Positions 14,865 to 19,583 of a stretch of 19,583 bases of DNA are shown piece by piece. The translations under genes and the position numbers were made by a program. The notes beneath the pieces were generated by a model, which saw only the letters and a list, made by a program, of their open reading frames with translations, was not told the origin of the DNA and made no database searches. The stretch comes from Ilumatobacteraceae bacterium (GTDB lineage Bacteria > Actinomycetota > Acidimicrobiia > Acidimicrobiales > Ilumatobacteraceae): assembly GCA_023257035.1 (NCBI GenBank), contig JALRDI010000073.1, positions 1 to 19,583 on the forward strand, in the 5' to 3' direction. The number at the start of each line of letters is the position of its first letter. Position 1 is the stretch's first letter.

Positions 14865-16478
14865 GTGAACGGTTGGAATATCGCAAACATCTTCGAGGAA
14901 ATCGCTGCAGCCATCCCGGATGCTCCAGCACTTGCCCATGGTGATGCCACGTTGTCATGGGGCGAAATGAACGCCCGAGCAAACGGCGTCGCACAGCGCC
15001 TACTCGACTGTGGTCTCGTAGAGCAGGACAAGGTCGCTCAATACCTGTACAACTCTCCGCACTACATGGAGAGCGTCTTTGCCTCGTTTAAGGCAGGAAT
15101 GGCGATCGTCAATACCAACTACCGGTATGCCGCCGATGAACTGGTTTATCTGTGGGACAACGCCGACGTCTGCGCCGTTGTCTTTCACTCCACATTTATT
15201 CCCCAGATCGAAGAGATCAAAGATCGCCTTCCCAACATTCGGGCATGGCTTTGGGTCGATGACGGTTCACACCCGTGCCCCTCATGGGCAATCGATTACG
15301 AATCGGCTGCAACGGCAACAACTAATGGAAATGTTGAAGGACCATGGGGCCGAAGCGGCGACCATCTCATGCTGCTTTACACAGGTGGAACCACCGGCAT
15401 GCCAAAAGGAGTGATGTGGCGCCAAGATGATCTTGTCGGCGCCCTCGAGTCGAGCAACCGCAACAAGCTTCCCGACAACCCGGTTCAAGGTGCTGCCGCT
15501 GAACGCCTCAAAGGCGCTGGACCAAAAGGGTTGCCTGGGGCTCCGCTCATGCACGGCACTGGCTTTTTCAATTCGCTGTCGACCATGCTGCTCGGCGGTT
15601 CAACCACGACGCTTACGGGTCGTAATTTCGATGTCGAAGAATTACTCACCACGATCGAGTCAGCCAAGATCAACTCAATCTCAATCGTCGGGGATGCTTT
15701 CGCAAAGCCAATGCTGCGCGCTCTCGATGCTGAGCCAAACCGCTGGGACCTGTCGAGTCTTCGGGTGATTATCTCCTCCGGCGTGATGTGGTCCCGCGAA
15801 ACGAAAGATGGCCTATTGCGCCACAACGACCGCCTCATCATGGTCGACTCGCTCGGTTCAAGCGAAGCCATTGGCATGGCGAGCAACGTGTCGACCAAAG
15901 ATTCTGATGAGTCGAGCACCGGCAGTTTTTCCCTTGGCCCAAATACACGTGTCGTCACCGAAGATGGCAGAGATGTCGAACCGGGTTCAGGAGAACGCGG
16001 TCGAGTCGCACTCCGGGGTCGAACACCAATCGGCTATTACAAAGACGAAGAAAAATCCGCCGCAACCTTTCAGATCATTGATGGGGTCCGCTATTCAATT
16101 CCTGGCGATTGGGCAGAAGTTCGAGCCGATGGCTCGGTTGCGCTTCTCGGCCGTGGAAGCCAGTGCATCAATACCGGCGGCGAGAAGGTGTACCCCGAAG
16201 AGGTCGAAGAAACCATGAAAACCCACAGCGCCGTGGCTGATTGTGCGGTAGTCGGAGTGCCAGACGAGCGATTCGGACAAGCCATCTGCGCAATAGTCGA
16301 ACTACTCGATACTTCAATCGACAATGACGATCTCGTCGATCATGTCCGGGCGAAAATCGCACGTTATAAAGCCCCCAAGCATGTGATTCGTGTCGAAACA
16401 GTCGGCCGGGCAGTGAACGGGAAGCTCGACTACAAGCGACTCACCGCCCTGGCACTCGAGAGCGTGACGAGCAATTAA
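14865..16478 (+). CDS. AMP-dependent acyl-CoA synthetase (FadD family)
   Basis: Activates a carboxylic acid to its acyl-CoA through an acyl-adenylate. 537 residues, with the full adenylating-enzyme set: P-loop LLYTGGTTGMPKGVMWRQDD (170-189), VDSLGSSEAIGMA, GDWAEVRADGSVALLGRGSQ, INTGGEKVYPEEVEE, and the C-terminal catalytic Lys520 in NGKLDYKRL. The TGMPKGVMWRQ wording is typical of the actinobacterial branch containing FadD17/FadD19-like enzymes, which activate fatty acids or steroid side chains. The specific acid is not readable. The start is GTG at 14865, giving MNGWNIANIFEEIAAAIPDA as expected for the family. An ATG at 14839 is out of frame and stops after nine codons. The HAD gene begins 3 nt after its stop. 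Confidence 0.95.
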   Translation: MNGWNIANIFEEIAAAIPDAPALAHGDATLSWGEMNARANGVAQRLLDCGLVEQDKVAQYLYNSPHYMESVFASFKAGMAIVNTNYRYAADELVYLWDNADVCAVVFHSTFIPQIEEIKDRLPNIRAWLWVDDGSHPCPSWAIDYESAATATTNGNVEGPWGRSGDHLMLLYTGGTTGMPKGVMWRQDDLVGALESSNRNKLPDNPVQGAAAERLKGAGPKGLPGAPLMHGTGFFNSLSTMLLGGSTTTLTGRNFDVEELLTTIESAKINSISIVGDAFAKPMLRALDAEPNRWDLSSLRVIISSGVMWSRETKDGLLRHNDRLIMVDSLGSSEAIGMASNVSTKDSDESSTGSFSLGPNTRVVTEDGRDVEPGSGERGRVALRGRTPIGYYKDEEKSAATFQIIDGVRYSIPGDWAEVRADGSVALLGRGSQCINTGGEKVYPEEVEETMKTHSAVADCAVVGVPDERFGQAICAIVELLDTSIDNDDLVDHVRAKIARYKAPKHVIRVETVGRAVNGKLDYKRLTALALESVTSN

Positions 16479-16481
16479 TCA

Positions 16482-17198
16482 GTGGAACAAACGCCGCACA
16501 CGACATCCAACCTCTGGTCGTCCGTCAGTGCAGTTCTTTTCGACCTCGACGGAGTGATTACTCCGACCGCGGAGATACACCAGCGAGCATGGCTTGAGGC
16601 TCTCAGCACATTCGACGCCACGGCTGACGACTATCACAACTTCATCGACGGGCGCCCACGAATCGATGGGGTTCGAGGATTTCTCCACGGGCGCAATATT
16701 GGGCTGCCAGATGGGAGTCCAAACGATCAGCCGTCCGCTGCTTCGATTCATGCCATCGCGGCCAGAAAGAATCACCTCTTCCTTCACATTCTTGAGAACG
16801 AGACTCTCGCAGCATTTCCAGGGTCGCTGAACACTCTTGACTTTCTCGAGGCTCAGGGCACGCCCTTCGCTCTTGTCACCTCGTCGAAAAATGCCGACGC
16901 AGTTCTGAAAGCAAGCGGTTTGACAGGAAGGTTTCAGCACGTGGTCGATGGCAACCGAGCGCAGCAAGAAGGCCTTCTTGGGAAACCATCCGCTGACACC
17001 TATCTCAGAGCAGCATCTCTACTTGGATTCGCTCCAAGTGTGTGTGCAGTAGTTGAAGATGCTGTGAGCGGCGTCTCGGCTGGACGCAATGGTGGGTTCG
17101 GTGTGGTACTTGGGGTAGACCGCGGTGCAGGAGTTGAAGCACTCATCAACGCCGGTGCAGACCTGGTTGTTCGAGACCTACAAGAAACGCTCCCCTAG
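16482..17198 (+). CDS. pgmB: Beta-phosphoglucomutase family HAD phosphatase/mutase
   Basis: HAD-superfamily enzyme of 238 residues that by family converts beta-glucose 1-phosphate to glucose 6-phosphate. Motif I is FDLDGVITP, with nucleophile Asp21 and acid/base Asp23. The cap domain carries QRAWLEAL and the beta-PGM-typical FIDGRPRIDGVRGFL. Motif II is LVTSSKNA, the Lys motif is GKPSADTYL, and motif IV is VVEDAVSGVSAG. The start is GTG at 16482, 3 nt after the acyl-CoA synthetase stop, so it is probably translated by coupling. It is followed 37 nt later by a GH65 phosphorylase whose product is beta-glucose 1-phosphate; this pairing is the main reason to prefer beta-phosphoglucomutase over a generic HAD phosphatase. 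Confidence 0.9.
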   Translation: MEQTPHTTSNLWSSVSAVLFDLDGVITPTAEIHQRAWLEALSTFDATADDYHNFIDGRPRIDGVRGFLHGRNIGLPDGSPNDQPSAASIHAIAARKNHLFLHILENETLAAFPGSLNTLDFLEAQGTPFALVTSSKNADAVLKASGLTGRFQHVVDGNRAQQEGLLGKPSADTYLRAASLLGFAPSVCAVVEDAVSGVSAGRNGGFGVVLGVDRGAGVEALINAGADLVVRDLQETLP

Positions 17199-17235
17199 AC
17201 ATACATTTCAGCGTTCCGACTGACACACTTACGCC

Positions 17236-19536
17236 ATGCGCATTCGTTCGACGACCGTTGACCGACACGCGTTTCCTGTTGATGAGTGGGCGCTCGTCGA
17301 GGTAGGTGAGGGTCAGTCATCAGACCCTCACGACACCCTGTTTGCAATCAGTAATGGAGTTTTCGGTGTACGCACACCAATCAGCGCCGAAAATGTTGGT
17401 GCGAGCTCGACGTTGATCGTGAATCGTTTTCACGAAACCTTTGACATCACATACCCAGAAGATGCGTTTGGGCTCGCTCGAACAGGCCAGTCGCTCGTCC
17501 CAGGACCGGACCTCTCACGGGTCGACATTGAGATTGACGAACATCGCTACCAGATTAACTCAGCGAAATGGGTTCGAAGATTAGATTTCAAGACGGGGTC
17601 GCTAGAGAGAGTGTTTCAACTTTCGCTCAGGTCGGGCGCAACCGCTGTCATCACTCAGATCGCGTTTGTTTCACAGGTCACCCCACATCTTGCTTTTCAC
17701 AAGTGGACTGTTGAGGTTCCCGACAGTCACGAATCACACAGAGTTTCAATCACTATGCATGTCCGGCACATTGCGGGTGACGATCCACCAGGCGATTCAG
17801 ATGACCCGCGTCAAGGCCGGCGGTTCTCAGGTGAAGATGCCCCGAAATGTGACCTCGACACAACACAAAGTGGGCTCGTGTCACGCATCACGACACGTAG
17901 ATCTCAACAACAGTTGACAACCGAATTGAGATCTGAAGCAACACAGTGTGAGGCGTCAATTGATGTAGCGACGCCAATCAACGGCCATCTCACCATTCAG
18001 GGAGTTGCCTCCCCGAAACAACCATTCTCGGCATCAACTGTTCTCTCGGTTTCAACCAGCTCGGTCGGTAGCTCGAGTCAACAGGACCACAACGACAGCA
18101 CAACTATCGCAGGGTTTGACGAGGCATTTGAAGAGCACCAACGAGCGATCGACGAGTTTTGGTCACGAGCAGACATCTCAGTGGATGGCAACCCTGGTGC
18201 ACAACAGTTGTTGAGGTGGCACCTCTTTCAATTGTTCCAAGCCTCCCCAACGATTGACCGTCTCGGAATCTCAGCAAAAGGACAGACCGCTCTGGGTTAT
18301 GACGGGCATTATTTCTGGGATACCGAGATGTTTATGTTGCCGTTTCTTGCGCACATAGCTCCCGAGAGGGCGCAACGCTTACTCAACATCAGGCACGACA
18401 TGCTTCCCGAGGCGCGCACCCGAGCGGCAACGATGTCTCAGAAGGGCGCACTCTTTCCGTGGAGAACGCTGAACGGGGAGGAAGCCTCGGCCTACTACCC
18501 AGCTGGGACTGCTCAATATCACATTAATGCTGATATTTCCTGGGCAGTCGAACGTTACGTTTCGGTAAACGGCGATCATGACTTTGCATCTGTGGCAGGT
18601 ACCGAAATTGCGGTCGAAACGGCACGCATGTGGGCTGACTTCGCATTCGAAGATGCCGATGGCCAATGGCATCTTCACGGGGTGACGGGCCCAGATGAGT
18701 ACTCCGCTGTGGTCGACGACAACGCATACACAAACGTGATGGCTGCACAAAATCTCAGGTTCGCCGCTCGCATGGCTCAGGCGACGACGCATCCCTCGTT
18801 ACACGTTTCTCCCAATGAGATCAACAGGTGGCTTCACATTGCGGAGCGGCTCGTGATCCCGTTTGACGGCGATCGAGGAATCTATGCGCAGGATGCACAT
18901 TTTCTCTCACGGCGACGTTGGGAGTTAGCCGACATCCCGGAAGATCAGCACCCTCTGCTACTTCATCTGCACCCTCTCGTCATCTACCGACATCAACTGA
19001 TCAAACAAGCCGATGTCGTTCTTGCACTGTTACTCGCCCCTGACGCGTTCCAACAAGACGCCCTTCTGGAAACGTTCCGTTATTACGAAGATGTCACGAC
19101 AGGCGATTCCTCACTATCAGCCGCAATCCAAGCGGCCGCTGCGGCAACGGTTGGGGAAATGGAAACGGCGAACGAACACTTCGATCAAGCGTTATTCCTT
19201 GATCTCGCAAATACCCATGGCAACACCGCCGACGGGGTTCATCTCGCAAACTCTGGCGGAATCTGGAACGCAATCGTCATCGGCATGGCTGGGATCTCGT
19301 TTGGCGTTAACGGCATCAAAATAGCCCCAACCGGCTGGTGCATTGGCGATGAGATGTCGATGCGTTTGCCCATAAGGTCATCACTACTCGAACTCACGAT
19401 TCGCAAAGAGGGAACCACAGTTCATCTACATGCCGGCGAACCGATTTCGTTGATCACTCAACAAGGTGAAGTCTCGGTTGACAAAACACCAATTTTTGTC
19501 CCCGCCGTTTTCCCGTCCGCGTTTCAACGTGGGTAA
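17236..19536 (+). CDS. GH65 glycoside phosphorylase (trehalose/kojibiose/maltose type)
   Basis: Inverting phosphorylase that cleaves an alpha-linked glucose disaccharide with phosphate to give beta-glucose 1-phosphate and glucose. 766 residues is normal for GH65. It has an N-terminal beta-sandwich (about 1-270), a linker helix, an (alpha/alpha)6 barrel (about 310-690) and a small C-terminal beta domain. Barrel landmarks are GYDGHYFWDTEMFMLPF (355-371), the general acid Glu488 in VTGPDEYSAVVDDNAYTN, KQADVVLALL, and the phosphate-binding region DGVHLANSGGIWNA (666-679). Most relatives read PDEYH where this has PDEYS, and DNNAY where this has DDNAY. The start ATG 17236 gives the expected N-terminus (DEWALVEVG) but has no visible Shine-Dalgarno. 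Sequence alone does not separate trehalose, kojibiose, nigerose or maltose specificity. It is intracellular (no signal peptide). Confidence 0.93.
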   Translation: MRIRSTTVDRHAFPVDEWALVEVGEGQSSDPHDTLFAISNGVFGVRTPISAENVGASSTLIVNRFHETFDITYPEDAFGLARTGQSLVPGPDLSRVDIEIDEHRYQINSAKWVRRLDFKTGSLERVFQLSLRSGATAVITQIAFVSQVTPHLAFHKWTVEVPDSHESHRVSITMHVRHIAGDDPPGDSDDPRQGRRFSGEDAPKCDLDTTQSGLVSRITTRRSQQQLTTELRSEATQCEASIDVATPINGHLTIQGVASPKQPFSASTVLSVSTSSVGSSSQQDHNDSTTIAGFDEAFEEHQRAIDEFWSRADISVDGNPGAQQLLRWHLFQLFQASPTIDRLGISAKGQTALGYDGHYFWDTEMFMLPFLAHIAPERAQRLLNIRHDMLPEARTRAATMSQKGALFPWRTLNGEEASAYYPAGTAQYHINADISWAVERYVSVNGDHDFASVAGTEIAVETARMWADFAFEDADGQWHLHGVTGPDEYSAVVDDNAYTNVMAAQNLRFAARMAQATTHPSLHVSPNEINRWLHIAERLVIPFDGDRGIYAQDAHFLSRRRWELADIPEDQHPLLLHLHPLVIYRHQLIKQADVVLALLLAPDAFQQDALLETFRYYEDVTTGDSSLSAAIQAAAAATVGEMETANEHFDQALFLDLANTHGNTADGVHLANSGGIWNAIVIGMAGISFGVNGIKIAPTGWCIGDEMSMRLPIRSSLLELTIRKEGTTVHLHAGEPISLITQQGEVSVDKTPIFVPAVFPSAFQRG

Positions 19537-19545
19537 CGTGCGGGC

Positions 19546-19583
19546 ATGACTGAAGCACTTGGATTCGACGGCAAAGTAGCAAT
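19546..19583 (+). CDS. Probable short-chain dehydrogenase, N-terminal fragment at window edge
   Basis: ATG at 19546, 9 nt after the GH65 stop, opens MTEALGFDGKVA and runs out of the window. GFDGKVA(I) is the usual lead-in to the Rossmann glycine motif of short-chain dehydrogenases/reductases, but the motif itself is beyond the end. Only 12 complete codons are visible, so the call is tentative. The spacing suggests it continues the same transcription unit. Confidence 0.55.
   Translation, partial: MTEALGFDGKVA

Noticed and set aside
1..19583. Defence system, CRISPR array, prophage or mobile element
   Set aside because: No transposase, integrase, phage, toxin-antitoxin or nuclease-like protein, no regularly spaced repeats, and no tRNA-type attachment site were seen.

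Overview
The window reads as a chromosomal segment of an actinobacterium of medium-high GC. Pointers are a 6C-type small RNA (a structure known from Actinobacteria), an F420-type luciferase-like oxidoreductase, an actinobacterial FadD-type acyl-CoA synthetase, a TypA GTPase, and frequent GTG/TTG starts with several genes lacking a Shine-Dalgarno sequence. An Acidimicrobiia-like lineage (Ilumatobacter and relatives) is my best guess. That placement is inference from gene content and was not tested. I see no tRNA, rRNA, CRISPR array, insertion sequence, prophage or broken gene, and it looks like core and central-metabolism DNA.

Layout. (1) Positions 1-2088, + strand: the 3' part of a mitochondrial-type aconitase. 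(2) Positions 2089-2442: the only long gene-free stretch. It holds a 29-bp imperfect tandem repeat, a probable 6C small RNA on the minus strand with two C6-loop hairpins and a terminator, and palindromes just upstream of a LysR-type regulator. (3) Positions 2443-7280, + strand: the LysR regulator, a divergent biotin-dependent carboxyltransferase, citrate synthase, and an acyl-CoA dehydrogenase starting 4 nt after citrate synthase. (4) Positions 7374-14784, - strand: in transcription order an HsaA-like acyl-CoA-dehydrogenase-fold flavoprotein, a nitroreductase, TypA, LarE, a PlsC-type acyltransferase, a DUF1295 membrane protein and an F420-type LLM oxidoreductase. The first six are tightly packed or overlapping and probably form one operon. 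The LLM gene follows after 74 nt that contain a likely operator. (5) Positions 14865-19583, + strand: divergent from that operon, an acyl-CoA synthetase, a beta-phosphoglucomutase-like HAD enzyme, a GH65 glycoside phosphorylase, and the first 12 codons of a probable short-chain dehydrogenase, all closely spaced.

How the genes fit together. Citrate synthase and aconitase are consecutive TCA-cycle steps. The carboxyltransferase and acyl-CoA dehydrogenase are acyl-CoA metabolism. The GH65 phosphorylase and beta-phosphoglucomutase form a recognisable pair that turns an alpha-linked disaccharide (trehalose, kojibiose or maltose type) into glucose and glucose 6-phosphate. PlsC and DUF1295 are translationally coupled membrane-lipid-type proteins. 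The acyl-CoA synthetase, the two acyl-CoA-dehydrogenase-fold proteins and the F420-type oxidoreductase suggest lipid or isoprenoid/steroid-like catabolism, but no gene here pins the substrate.

The most noteworthy items are the 6C-like RNA with an extra central hairpin, sharing its control region with the LysR gene; an orphan LarE whose cysteine pattern predicts the iron-sulfur type; and a shortened carboxyltransferase that keeps its biotin-side oxyanion motif but has lost the usual acyl-CoA-side motif. I did not find a clearly new multi-gene system.
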